Assembly (NCBI GenBank): GCA_052144935.1
Contig: JBKQPR010000173.1
Coordinates: 1-39,161 of the forward strand
Length of the DNA stretch: 39,161 bases
Origin: JOPF133 sp052144935
GTDB lineage: Bacteria > Acidobacteriota > Terriglobia > Bryobacterales > Bryobacteraceae
Reading direction: 5' to 3'
Shown: positions 7,928 to 15,785 of the stretch, one piece after another
Layout: every line of letters begins with the position of its first letter
How positions within the stretch are numbered: the stretch's first letter is position 1
The notes under the pieces: model-generated
What the model was told of the DNA's origin: nothing
The model's database searches: none
The model's input: the letters and a program-made list of their open reading frames with translations, nothing else
Position numbers and translations under genes: made by a program

Positions 7928-8064
7928 CGCGGAGACGCGGAGTACACGAGGGAAGCGCGGAGGAAAACCGAGAACGGAGATCCAGACCCTCGACCTTCGT
8001 TTTCTCCGCGCTTCCTCCGTGTACTCCGCGTCTCCGCGGTGAAAATCAGCGTCTCCGCGGTGAA
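7921..8064. repeat. Dispersed inverted repeat, family A, copy 2, with extra half-arm
   Basis: The arms at 7921-7967 and 8000-8045 pair over some 46 bp with only two small gaps; the shared core is TTTTCACCGCGGAGACGCGG. A further partial right arm (GCGTCTCCGCGGTGAAAA, about 8047-8064) follows in tandem. The element sits inside the TPR/FG-GAP operon between a small gene and the second TPR gene and supplies the latter's start codon. This is the most complete of the three copies in the window. Confidence 0.9.
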
Positions 8065-8084
8065 AAGAGGCGGCTTCAAGCACT

Positions 8085-8291
8085 CTAATGTCCGGCATCG
8101 TCGGTCATCAGTCCCAGGTTGCCGAAGCGGCCCCGGTCGCTGGCGTCGAAATAGCGGAAGCTTAACACCGGCGGCGCGCCGGGCGCAATCAGCATCGGCG
8201 GCGATAATCTTTCCGATGGCGGTTCGCTCATGTCCACGACGCGTCCCGATAACGCGATCGCCTGGATCAGTAGAGCTATCACTTCAATCAT
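8085..8291 (-). CDS. Small hypothetical protein within the TPR/FG-GAP operon
   Basis: A 68-residue reading frame whose ATG overlaps the TGA of the 1083-residue gene upstream (ATGA at 8288-8291), the same coupling used by its neighbours. It starts with a hydrophobic stretch (MIEVIALLIQAIALSGRVV), then a proline-rich linker and a polar end. No family is recognised. It ends 20 bp before the repeat element, so it could be the intact small gene it appears to be, or the 5' stump of a longer gene cut by repeat insertion. Position and coupling are the main support. Confidence 0.5.
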   Translation of the reverse strand: MIEVIALLIQAIALSGRVVDMSEPPSERLSPPMLIAPGAPPVLSFRYFDASDRGRFGNLGLMTDDAGH

Positions 8292-11200
8292 CTGGCCTCC
8301 AATTCTGCGAGCGCCCTGGTCGCGGTCGCGTTTCCCGGCTTTTGCTCCATCAATTGGTTCAGCACCGCGCGAGCCTGGTCCCGTTGGCCCATCGTAACGT
8401 AAATTCGGGCCAGATTCAGATACAGCTCGTCGTCCTCGGGATTGAGCTTGATCCCGTAGCGGAAAGCGGCGATGGCATCGTTGGGCTGACCTATCTTGGC
8501 GTAGAGCACTCCGAGATTGTTGATCGCGCCAGGATGGTCCTGCTGCGCTTCAATGGCCTGCTGGAACCAACGCCGCGCGCCCGCCAGATCGTTCGCACCG
8601 GCCGCCAGCAATCCAAGCTGATTCATGGCGTCGGCGCACTTCGGATCGAGATCCACTGCGCGCTGGAACATCCTCGGCGCGTTGGCCTTGTCGCCCTGTT
8701 GCACGTAAGCTTCGCCCGCCCCCACAAACGCCGGCGGATAATCGTTCTTTTTATCGATCACCTGCTGGAAGGATGCCAGCGCGTCCTTGTTCCGGCCCAG
8801 TTCCAATTGAATGCGCGCCATCGCCAGCAAGGCCTTCCAGTTCTCGGGGCGCGCGCGCAACGTCTCCGCAAGATAAGGCAGGGCGCGCTCCGGATAGCCC
8901 GCCCAATAGAAGGCCGCTCCCAATTTAAAATAATTGCGCCGCGGAGTCAGATAATATTTGCCCGGGAAGGGGAGCGCGAGCGCATGGCTCTGGGCGATCC
9001 GCGCCAGGTCGGCACGCATTTCGGCAGCCGAGGGGATATCCGCATAAATCTTACGAGCCCTGCTTTCGCCATCCACCAACAGAACCAGCGGCAGCGAAAG
9101 ATCGCGGCGATATTCGAAAAGGTATCGGCGGAACAAGGAATACGAGGCCGCCACGTCGCCCTTCGCGGTCCTCAGGTCGATCAGCTCGGCTGGCATATCA
9201 GGCAGTATTTTCGGACGCTCGCCGGCGTGTAGCACGACGAATCCCGCTGCGCCGTTCGCTGTGCGTTGGCCGGGCGTGGGAACCGGCTCCAGCAGCCAGG
9301 TATCGCCAAACTCGGGATCGTTCTTCCCGGTGAGCGCGGACGCTGGCAATAATTTCCGGGTATGAAACGGCGTGCGGGCATGTTCGGCCGAGCCTTCCAC
9401 AATGGTGTAAAGATAGCCCGGATCGAGAGCGCTCGCCTCCTCCGTGGCGCCCGACGGCCAGGTGATCTTCACGTGAGCCACAAGCTGCCCGGCAAGGCCG
9501 AAATGCAGCCTCTTGGAATGCTGCGACAGAAAACCGCTGCCCGCGCTGAGGTACTGCACCTGGCCATTCACATCGATGCGCGCGCCGATGGCGTCGCGGT
9601 TGGATTTGGTGCCCCGCAAGGAGATCGCAATCGCTGGACGCGCGCCCGAGCAATCGTTCTGCATGGCGCGGATCTGCGGCCCCAGCCGGTTCTTCAGCAC
9701 TAGATCCGGAATGCCGTCGCCGTCGAAGTCGGTGACCGCGAAGGTTCGCGTGTCATCCGCGAAATCGAGACCGCTTACCCCGGAGGCATCCCGATAGCCC
9801 TGGCGCACGCCAGCCGGCTTCACGTAAAAGACGTTCGGCTCGCGCCCATTCCAGTTGTAGTCCCCGCGGATGAGTTGATTCAGGGCGTTCCATCCGTTCT
9901 CGTAATTGGCCGCCGCGCGTTGCTTCTCGGGAGTCTTGGCCACCACCTGCCGCCAGAAAAAGCTGTTCAGATCCTTGCGGGACTGATTGGTAATCATGCC
10001 GGCGCCGATCAGAATCTCGGGCGTGCCATCCAGATCCCAATCGAATCCGCCGGAACTCCACGCCCAGCGGCCCATCTCGACTCCCTCGATGGCGCCGGTC
10101 TCCTCGAACGTGCCGTCGCCCTTGTTGCGATAGAGGCAATTGCCTTTGGTGTGGCGCCGGAAAGCTTCGGCATCGCGCGCGGCGGGTTGGAAGGCCGGGT
10201 CGTGGATGACACGCTGCCCCGGCGCGGTCCACATATCGGAGACGTAGAGATCCGGTCGTCCGTCGCCATCGTAATCGAACCACGCGGCGCTCATGCCCGG
10301 ACCCGCGCCGTCCAGGCCCGCCTTGGCGGCCTCGTCGCGGAAATGGCCGTTGCGATTGCGATAGAGATTGCCGCGCCCGAAGTCGTTGGCGACGTAGAGA
10401 TCGGGCCAGCCGTCGCCATCGAAATCGCACCAGGCGGGCGCGAAGCTGAACCGGTCGTTGTTGTCGTTCATGCCGGTTTCGGCGGTCACATCTTCGAACA
10501 GCAGGGTTCCCCGCAGCGTGCGGCGGTTGCGGAACAGAAAATTCGGCGGGCCGTTGCGCGCATCCTGATACGGTGCGGGATATTGATATTGGTCCTCGCT
10601 CTGGAAGTAGATGTAGCAGCAGAGATAGAGATCCAGGCGGCCATCGCGGTCGAAATCGGCGGCGGCCATTCCGGTGAACGAACCCTGCGGTGTGGTCTTG
10701 AACTGGAAGGCATCGCGTTGTTCCGCGAACGTGCCATCGCCGCGATTCAGAAAGAACAGCGGCCCCGAGGAGCGCAGGACTACCGCGTCCTGATGTCCCG
10801 AATTGCCGAAGTCCGCGAACAGGGCGCAGGTGGTTTCATCGAGCACACCCAGGCCCGAGCGCCCGGTAATATCTTCGGCGGTTCCATCGGCGCGAATCTT
10901 GTATAAACGGTTCGGCAGGCCGCCCGGCTGGCAGACATAGATCTCATCCACGCCATCGTTGTCGATATCGGCAACCGCGATTCCCTGGTTGCCGTAAACA
11001 TCGATGCCGCACGCCGAATCGAGCCGCGCCCGCCAGTAGGGGTTGCCGGGAATGAGTTGTTCGCGGAAGGAAGCTACGGCTCCGAATACGTGCTCCGTGA
11101 CATCGCGAAAGTACGGTTTTGGCGAGGTCACGGAGTGTTCGGCCACGGGTTTGAAATCGGGCAGTTGCCACACGCCGGTGTGATACCCGGTCTCCGTCTT

Positions 11201-11539
11201 GATTTCGTAGCGCACCTGGGCTTGGGGCAGGGCCCCATCCGGCAGAACATAGAACCGGGCAACGCGAATTTCGCCGCGGCGCGACATCCACGCGCTGAGG
11301 CCCGGAGGCGCGGCCTCCCCGCCAGCAAAGATGCTGTCCAGGCGCGCCTCCAGTTCCAGGGCGTCCTTTTCGCCTTTGAAGTCGTCCGATCCCGGATCGA
11401 CATACCGCAGCACCGCGTCGTAAGGATTAGGCTTGGCGTAATGAACGGGAAACGGCGTGGACGCGGAGGCGTTCGAAGGCAGCAACCCGGCGGGGCTTGC
11501 GGCGAAGCTTGCGGCGGCAATAAACTCGCGCCGCGTCAT
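8288..11539 (-). CDS. Tat-exported FG-GAP / ASPIC-UnbV / thioredoxin-like / TPR fusion protein
   Basis: A 1083-residue exported protein. Residues 1-27 are a twin-arginine signal (TRREFIAAASF with alanine-rich core). About 140-620 is a VCBS/FG-GAP beta-propeller with DxDxDG loops at 191, 295, 372, 422 and 604. About 637-715 is an ASPIC/UnbV domain (SNRDAIGARIDV, GSGFLSQHSKRLHFGL, VKITWPSGATEE). About 760-848 looks like a degenerate thioredoxin/AhpC fold (LPLVLLVDGESRARKIY) without a CxxC pair. About 870-1080 holds TPRs (for example AIAAFRYGIKLNPEDDELYL). Tat export suggests the propeller folds or binds calcium before secretion. It is coupled by ATGA overlaps to the TPR gene before and the 68-residue gene after it. 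The biochemical role is unknown. Confidence 0.9.
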   Translation of the reverse strand: MTRREFIAAASFAASPAGLLPSNASASTPFPVHYAKPNPYDAVLRYVDPGSDDFKGEKDALELEARLDSIFAGGEAAPPGLSAWMSRRGEIRVARFYVLPDGALPQAQVRYEIKTETGYHTGVWQLPDFKPVAEHSVTSPKPYFRDVTEHVFGAVASFREQLIPGNPYWRARLDSACGIDVYGNQGIAVADIDNDGVDEIYVCQPGGLPNRLYKIRADGTAEDITGRSGLGVLDETTCALFADFGNSGHQDAVVLRSSGPLFFLNRGDGTFAEQRDAFQFKTTPQGSFTGMAAADFDRDGRLDLYLCCYIYFQSEDQYQYPAPYQDARNGPPNFLFRNRRTLRGTLLFEDVTAETGMNDNNDRFSFAPAWCDFDGDGWPDLYVANDFGRGNLYRNRNGHFRDEAAKAGLDGAGPGMSAAWFDYDGDGRPDLYVSDMWTAPGQRVIHDPAFQPAARDAEAFRRHTKGNCLYRNKGDGTFEETGAIEGVEMGRWAWSSGGFDWDLDGTPEILIGAGMITNQSRKDLNSFFWRQVVAKTPEKQRAAANYENGWNALNQLIRGDYNWNGREPNVFYVKPAGVRQGYRDASGVSGLDFADDTRTFAVTDFDGDGIPDLVLKNRLGPQIRAMQNDCSGARPAIAISLRGTKSNRDAIGARIDVNGQVQYLSAGSGFLSQHSKRLHFGLAGQLVAHVKITWPSGATEEASALDPGYLYTIVEGSAEHARTPFHTRKLLPASALTGKNDPEFGDTWLLEPVPTPGQRTANGAAGFVVLHAGERPKILPDMPAELIDLRTAKGDVAASYSLFRRYLFEYRRDLSLPLVLLVDGESRARKIYADIPSAAEMRADLARIAQSHALALPFPGKYYLTPRRNYFKLGAAFYWAGYPERALPYLAETLRARPENWKALLAMARIQLELGRNKDALASFQQVIDKKNDYPPAFVGAGEAYVQQGDKANAPRMFQRAVDLDPKCADAMNQLGLLAAGANDLAGARRWFQQAIEAQQDHPGAINNLGVLYAKIGQPNDAIAAFRYGIKLNPEDDELYLNLARIYVTMGQRDQARAVLNQLMEQKPGNATATRALAELEAR

Positions 11540-12537
11540 CGAATGGGTTCCTGCGCCTTCACCAGTTGGGCGTGTTTTTCACGCTCGGCCTGGGCCGCTT
11601 CGGGCTTGCCGATGCGGTCGTAATCGCGCGCCAGGCGGTAGTGCGCGGCTGCATCGGACGGAGCCAGCGCCACGGCCCGCTCGAATTCCGCAGCCGCGTC
11701 GGCGTAGCGCTCGAACCGATCCAGCACCGTCCCCATTTCAAAGTGCGCCGAGGCGTCGGCGGCATTCACGGCGATCGATTTCTCAAGCAGGCGCAACGCC
11801 ACCTCCGGCGAGAGCGACTGCGCATCCAGCGCTTTGGCGTGGAGCAGATACGCGGCGGCGCTCGCGGGATGCGCCGATTCGTATTGGGCGAAGCGCTCGG
11901 TCACCTGCGGCAGGCGGCTGGGAATCTGATCGAGAATCCGGCCGAGGAAGGTGTACGGCTGTTCCGTTTCCGGAGCAATTTCGATGGTGCGCAGAAAGGC
12001 ATCGGCGGCCTCGTCGAACCGGCGCAGCCCATAATTGGCCACGCCCAGCGCCAGCTCAAGCTGGGCGCTCTTGGGCAGCCGCGCGACGCCCTCCTTGAGA
12101 ATGACCACGGCTTCCGAGAACTTCTGTTGGTCGAGCAGCGGCCGCGAGGCTTCGAAATACAACTCGATAGCGCGGGCGCGCGCATCGCCGTTTTCCGGCG
12201 CCTTCGCGGAGTACTTCGCCTGCGCCTGCGCGGCCTTCAGAGTTCGATTGGTTTCCGAATAGTAGATGGCGAGGCTCTGGAGTACCACGGGATCCTCGGG
12301 CGCGAACGCCGCGGCTTTGCCCGCGGCATCTTCGGCCTCGGCATCCTTGTGCAGTCTCCAGTAAGTCTGGGAGAGCGCGACCCAGACGCGGCCGTCGCGC
12401 GGCGCCAGCTTGTTGGCCGCTTCCAGATTGGTTTGCGCCGACGCGAGGTCGCCGCGCTGTAGAGCTGTCAGACCGGCTCGAAACGAATCGTCGAACGAGC
12501 TGGAAGCCGCGAGCAGCAATAGGAGGGCAGCAAGCAC
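11536..12537 (-). CDS. Secreted TPR-repeat protein, first gene of the operon
   Basis: A 333-residue protein beginning VLAALLLLLAASSSFDDSFR, a short signal peptide, followed by TPR units throughout (GLTALQRGDLASAQTNLEAA, AADAFLRTIEIAPETEQPYT, AAAEFERAVALAPSDAAAHY). It starts with GTG at 12535-12537, 17 nt or so after the expected transcription start of the promoter at 12561-12589. Its stop codon overlaps the ATG of the 1083-residue FG-GAP/TPR fusion. As the operon leader it probably provides a periplasmic scaffold for the propeller proteins, which is inference from context. The C-terminus is highly charged. Confidence 0.85.
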   Translation of the reverse strand: MLAALLLLLAASSSFDDSFRAGLTALQRGDLASAQTNLEAANKLAPRDGRVWVALSQTYWRLHKDAEAEDAAGKAAAFAPEDPVVLQSLAIYYSETNRTLKAAQAQAKYSAKAPENGDARARAIELYFEASRPLLDQQKFSEAVVILKEGVARLPKSAQLELALGVANYGLRRFDEAADAFLRTIEIAPETEQPYTFLGRILDQIPSRLPQVTERFAQYESAHPASAAAYLLHAKALDAQSLSPEVALRLLEKSIAVNAADASAHFEMGTVLDRFERYADAAAEFERAVALAPSDAAAHYRLARDYDRIGKPEAAQAEREKHAQLVKAQEPIR

Positions 12538-12560
12538 CGAGTGGGACCTGGTTTATCCCG

Positions 12561-12589
12561 ATTCTATCCCGAACCGCACAGTCATGCAA
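12561..12589 (-). promoter_or_regulatory. Sigma-70-type promoter of the TPR/FG-GAP operon
   Basis: On the minus strand TTGCAT (12589-12584) and TAGAAT (12566-12561) are separated by exactly 17 bp. Both hexamers match the consensus at five of six or four of six positions. The predicted start point near 12554 leaves a leader of about 17 nt before the GTG. It lies in the 132-bp gap shared with the divergent ABC transporter genes. Confidence 0.6.
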
Positions 12590-12669
12590 TCGCCGGAATC
12601 GGCGATGTCCGGGTCGCCGGCAACAGCCTCTTCAAGATTCTTTCTCACGTCCTGCGTCACAATGGACAA

Positions 12670-13428
12670 ATGATCTCGTGCCGCAAGCTCACGCGCCGCT
12701 TCGGGGATTTCACCGCCGTGGATAGCCTCACGCTGGACGTCGCTCCCGGCGCCATCTGCTCCTTCCTCGGTCCCAACGGCGCCGGCAAGTCGACCACCGT
12801 CAAGATGCTCACCGGCCTGCTGCCGCCCTCGTCGGGCGAGGCGGAGGTGTGCGGACTGGACGTCTGGGGCAACGCCGTGCGCCGCAACCCCACCCAACTC
12901 AAGCGCCTGATCGGCGTGCTGCCCGAGGATCTCGGCCTCTTCGACGACCTCTCCGTGGAGGAGCATCTCCTGCTCACCGGCGATGTCTACGGCCTTCCGC
13001 GCGCCGAAACGCGCGCGCGCACCGCCCAGTTGCTGCACGCCCTCAGCCTGGAGCACGGCCGCCGCACCTTCGCCGCGGCCTGCTCCCACGGGATGCGCAA
13101 GAAGACCGCCTTCGCCATGGCGCTGCTGCCCAATCCGCGCGTGCTCTTCCTCGATGAGCCTTTCGAAGCCATCGATCCGGTCACCTCCAAAATCATGCGC
13201 GACCTCCTGGAATCGGCCGCCCGCCGCGGCATCACGGTCTTCCTCACCTCCCACATTCTCTCAGTCGTAGAACAGCTCGCCACCCAGTTGGTGATGATCC
13301 GCAAAGGCAAAATCGTTTGGGATTCGCCCGCCGCCGATCTGCCCCAGGCGCTCGAGCAGCATTACTTCGACCTGGTGGAAGCGCCCGCCGTAGAGGAACT
13401 GGAATGGCTCGGCTCGCCGCGATCCTGA
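12670..13428 (+). CDS. ABC transporter ATP-binding protein
   Basis: A 252-residue ATPase of an ABC-2-like exporter. Walker A is GPNGAGKST at residues 34-42, the signature region is the degenerate CSHGMRKK, Walker B with catalytic glutamate is VLFLDEPFEAID, and the switch histidine is in LTSHIL. It would hydrolyse ATP at the inner membrane to power the permease encoded next. The ATG at 12670 is placed directly before the first beta strand (ISCRKLTRRFGDFTAVD); the in-frame upstream extension has no family resemblance. The 3' end overlaps the permease gene by 25 bp. It is divergent from the TPR operon. The substrate is unknown. Confidence 0.92.
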   Translation: MISCRKLTRRFGDFTAVDSLTLDVAPGAICSFLGPNGAGKSTTVKMLTGLLPPSSGEAEVCGLDVWGNAVRRNPTQLKRLIGVLPEDLGLFDDLSVEEHLLLTGDVYGLPRAETRARTAQLLHALSLEHGRRTFAAACSHGMRKKTAFAMALLPNPRVLFLDEPFEAIDPVTSKIMRDLLESAARRGITVFLTSHILSVVEQLATQLVMIRKGKIVWDSPAADLPQALEQHYFDLVEAPAVEELEWLGSPRS

Positions 13429-14420
13429 AGGCCCTCGCCACGGCCTTCCGCCGCGACTGGAAATCGTTCGGCTCGCTCGGCGGCAACAACCTGCTGTGGG
13501 TCACCCTGTTGCTGTTGCAGAAGGCCGGCACGTTCATCTATCTGATCGTCGGCCTGGTGATGCTGGTGCCGATGAGCGCCGATCCTCTGCGTAAGATTCC
13601 GCCTGTGCGCCTGGCCTTGTGGCCGCTTTCGCGCCGCGAGCGCGGGCTGCTGCGCGCCCTCAGTCCCTGGATCAATCCGATCTCCTGGCTGGTCGCCGCT
13701 CTGGCCGTCTGGTCTCTCCGCGGCCGCATCTCGGCGGGCCTCTGGACGCTGGCCGCGGGCCTCTTCGCCGCGGGTTTTGCGCTCTCCTCGCTGCCGCTCC
13801 CGCGCGGCTTCGGGGGCGCCCTCTGGGCCTGGCGCCGCGTGCCGCACTTCCCTGGTCCGCTCGACCAGCTCCTCCGCAAAAACCTGCGCGAAATCCTCTC
13901 CACCTTGGATTTCTACTGCGCCCTGCTGTTGGCCGTCTCCCTGCTGGTCTACCGGCTGCTCGGCCTGCCGCTGCCCCAGGAGGCGTTCCTCGCCATGACC
14001 CTGCTGATCGTGCTGGCGCTCTCCACTTACACCCAGAGCCTGTTCGGCCTGGATGGCGAGGGCGGCCTTTCCCGCTACCGACTGCTGCCACTCGAAGGCT
14101 GGCAGCTTCTGGCCGCTAAGGACGGCGCCTTTCTCGCCGCCGCCCTGGTCCTGACGCTGCCCGCGGCGCCCCTCGCCGGATTGGCCGCCGCTCTGATGGT
14201 GCTGGCGACCGGCCACGCACCCAGCGTCGACCGGCCCAGCCCGCAGATCCGCTGGCGCTTCACCACCGGCCACTCTGTCGTCTACGGCTTGTTCCAGGCG
14301 GTCCTCATGGCTCTGGCCGGCTCGGCGGTCTTCTTCCACGGCTGGCTGTTGATCCCGTGCGTAGCCATCTGGGCCGCCACCCTATGGTGGTACGGACGGC
14401 GGCTGTGGGGCGTGCTTTAG
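13404..14420 (+). CDS. ABC transporter permease-like membrane protein
   Basis: A 338-residue polytopic protein with about eight hydrophobic segments and a short basic N-terminus. Its ATG lies inside the end of the ATPase gene (25-bp overlap), with GAGGAAC some 8 bp upstream, so the two are surely one operon and one transporter. No conserved permease motif can be named; it looks like an ABC-2-type or EcsB-like exporter subunit by arrangement only. A central amphipathic region includes a glycine-rich FGLDGEGGLSRYRLLPLEGW, which is the sort of cytoplasmic coupling segment seen in such permeases. Substrate unknown. Confidence 0.75.
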   Translation: MARLAAILKALATAFRRDWKSFGSLGGNNLLWVTLLLLQKAGTFIYLIVGLVMLVPMSADPLRKIPPVRLALWPLSRRERGLLRALSPWINPISWLVAALAVWSLRGRISAGLWTLAAGLFAAGFALSSLPLPRGFGGALWAWRRVPHFPGPLDQLLRKNLREILSTLDFYCALLLAVSLLVYRLLGLPLPQEAFLAMTLLIVLALSTYTQSLFGLDGEGGLSRYRLLPLEGWQLLAAKDGAFLAAALVLTLPAAPLAGLAAALMVLATGHAPSVDRPSPQIRWRFTTGHSVVYGLFQAVLMALAGSAVFFHGWLLIPCVAIWAATLWWYGRRLWGVL

Positions 14421-14451
14421 CTGCCTGCCTCGCCGCCAGATCGGTCGTGCA

Positions 14452-14457
14452 TATAAT
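14452..14457 (+). promoter_or_regulatory. TATAAT box six bases before a start codon
   Basis: A perfect minus-10 hexamer TATAAT at 14452-14457 stands 5 bp ahead of the ATG at 14463. If used, transcription would begin at or next to the A of the start codon, giving a leaderless mRNA. No good minus-35 hexamer is visible at the normal distance. Confidence 0.35.
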
Positions 14458-14462
14458 TAAGC

Positions 14463-14699
14463 ATGGCCCTCCCTTACGAGTTCGGCAGCAAGGAATTTGA
14501 CGAGGCTGTGCGGGCATCCGGCCGCAAAGCCTTCCTCGACACGCTGGCTGCCGGGCTTCCGGTTTTCTATCTCGACCACGATGGTCTCAACGTGATGGAG
14601 CAGCCCGACGGTCGAAGATTCGAGATCCGCTGGCGCCCGGGCTTCCCGTCCGGAGAGAACTACGAAGTGATCCGCGAATTGACGGCCCGAGTCGCCTAA
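14463..14699 (+). CDS. Small protein upstream of a zeta-toxin-like gene, putative antitoxin
   Basis: A 78-residue soluble protein (EFGSKEFDEAVRASGRKAFL at the start, a central LPVFYLDHDGLNVMEQPDGR, and a charged end). Six bases after its stop begins a gene with a zeta-toxin-like P-loop. Small proteins of this kind commonly precede zeta-type kinases and are taken to be their antitoxins; the assignment here rests on position and general resemblance. There is no Shine-Dalgarno, while a TATAAT box just upstream suggests a leaderless transcript. With its partner truncated, it is now an orphan. Confidence 0.65.
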   Translation: MALPYEFGSKEFDEAVRASGRKAFLDTLAAGLPVFYLDHDGLNVMEQPDGRRFEIRWRPGFPSGENYEVIRELTARVA

Positions 14700-14705
14700 G
14701 GCAGC

Positions 14706-14843
14706 GTGCCCACCTTCACCTTGATCGCCGGGCCGAACGGCTCCGGAAAGTCTACGCTCACGCGAACCGTCGAGTTCGAAGGGAATTATATACTTCCCAA
14801 ACCCAGTGTTGAAAACAAGGGGATGGGCGAACCCATACCCTAG
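14706..14843 (+). pseudogene. Zeta-toxin-like P-loop kinase, truncated to its N-terminus
   Basis: From GTG at 14706 the frame reads TFTLIAGPNGSGKSTLTRTV, a textbook start of zeta-type UDP-sugar kinases (Walker A GPNGSGKST), and continues to about EFEGN. After roughly 14785 the resemblance ends and the frame runs to a stop at 14843 through DNA that belongs to the leader of the next gene. Full-length members have about 190-270 residues, so more than 80 percent has been lost, including the substrate-binding and catalytic arginine parts. The junction near 14785 marks a deletion or recombination point. The stump cannot be an active toxin. Confidence 0.75.
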
Positions 14844-14874
14844 TCCGGGGGTTTCGGGGGATAAACTCAGAGGC

Positions 14875-15102
14875 ATGAAGAAAATCATCGTTGCGAAGAT
14901 GCCAGAACGAAAAGGGGTCTATCTCCTCACTGTTGCTGAGGGCGGCCACGCGCAAGCTGGGTTCAGCAGCGTTCCGGAGGCTCATTCAGCCCAGGATCTT
15001 CCGGGCGTGCTTGTTAAGCTAGGCGTAGCTCAAAGGACTGCCGACCGTGTTGCGAGTGAAGCGGACAAGAACGGGCAGTGGATCGGCGATATCAACGAAT
15101 AG
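14875..15102 (+). CDS. Small hypothetical protein
   Basis: A 75-residue protein starting MKKIIVAKMPERKGVYLLTV, with a polar, probably two-domain-free fold; the second half (DLPGVLVKLGVAQRTADRVA) looks like a short helix pair. The ATG at 14875 has an AGAGG just upstream. It is convergent with the PIN-domain gene, 8 bp apart at the 3' ends. I do not recognise the family. It may belong with the neighbouring toxin-antitoxin-like genes, but nothing in its sequence proves that. Confidence 0.55.
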   Translation: MKKIIVAKMPERKGVYLLTVAEGGHAQAGFSSVPEAHSAQDLPGVLVKLGVAQRTADRVASEADKNGQWIGDINE

Positions 15103-15110
15103 GTGACTAT

Positions 15111-15782
15111 CTACTCGTTTCCCGCTTCTTCCCCGCTGGCTTTTTCTCCTTTGGGGGCTTCGGCTCCGGCCTGATCTTCAGTATGTCGGTCACCGCCTCC
15201 TCGAAGTTCAACGGGTGGAGCGTCAGGGGCTTCTTGTCTTTGCTCAAGATCTGGGTCCTCTAATGGCAAGCTTTGTTGCTGTGTGGGCGGTAGTGGAAGA
15301 TCCACCAAGTTGCGGAACTTAATCCTCAGTTCCTTGGCGTACTTCTCTAGATCGCAATCCGTCGAATATATGCATTCCACTCTCCGCGTCACGGCTATTG
15401 CTGCTATCTGGCGATCATATTTCAGTTTGGCCCAAGTTTCGGGCGTAGATGGCTTTAATTTTTTGCCGTCTCCAAATTTGAGCCAGTGCTCAACAAGCTC
15501 GACGGCCTCCGGGTCGTCGAACCCGGCTATCTCAAAGATGGCCCTGCGCCGGATAATCGTTAGGTATTCAGCCCACCGATCCGCCGCTAGCAACATGAAC
15601 TCTGCAAGTGCTGGTGTGGGAAGGATAATCTTACTGTCTTTCTTGTCGCTGATTGTCTGCACCAGAAAGTCTATGCGGTCTTGCGCACGGTCTACGACAG
15701 GTTTGCCCTTAGCGTCACGCTGGACGCGCGCCTTGTCGTCGAACAGGATGTACAAGAAACCAGCATCAAAAAGGCAAATCAC
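15111..15782 (-). CDS. PIN-domain ribonuclease-like protein with disordered C-terminal tail
   Basis: A 223-residue protein. The first 160 residues form a PIN nuclease domain with the acidic metal-binding set D6 (LFDAGFL), E61 (PALAEFML), D123 (KYDRQIAAIA) and D142 (STDCDL), matching VapC-type RNases that cleave tRNA or rRNA. About 60 residues of proline- and glutamate-rich, probably disordered, sequence follow and are unusual for VapC. It starts with GTG, 3 bp after the stop of the 253-residue gene, so the two are one operon and a probable toxin-partner pair. Its base composition is lower in G+C than most of the window, in line with acquisition. Confidence 0.85.
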   Translation of the reverse strand: MICLFDAGFLYILFDDKARVQRDAKGKPVVDRAQDRIDFLVQTISDKKDSKIILPTPALAEFMLLAADRWAEYLTIIRRRAIFEIAGFDDPEAVELVEHWLKFGDGKKLKPSTPETWAKLKYDRQIAAIAVTRRVECIYSTDCDLEKYAKELRIKFRNLVDLPLPPTQQQSLPLEDPDLEQRQEAPDAPPVELRGGGDRHTEDQAGAEAPKGEKASGEEAGNE

Positions 15783-15785
15783 AAT

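Noticed and set aside
7928..8098. 57-codon extension of the TPR protein
   Set aside because: It runs through the repeat element and would bury the signal peptide.
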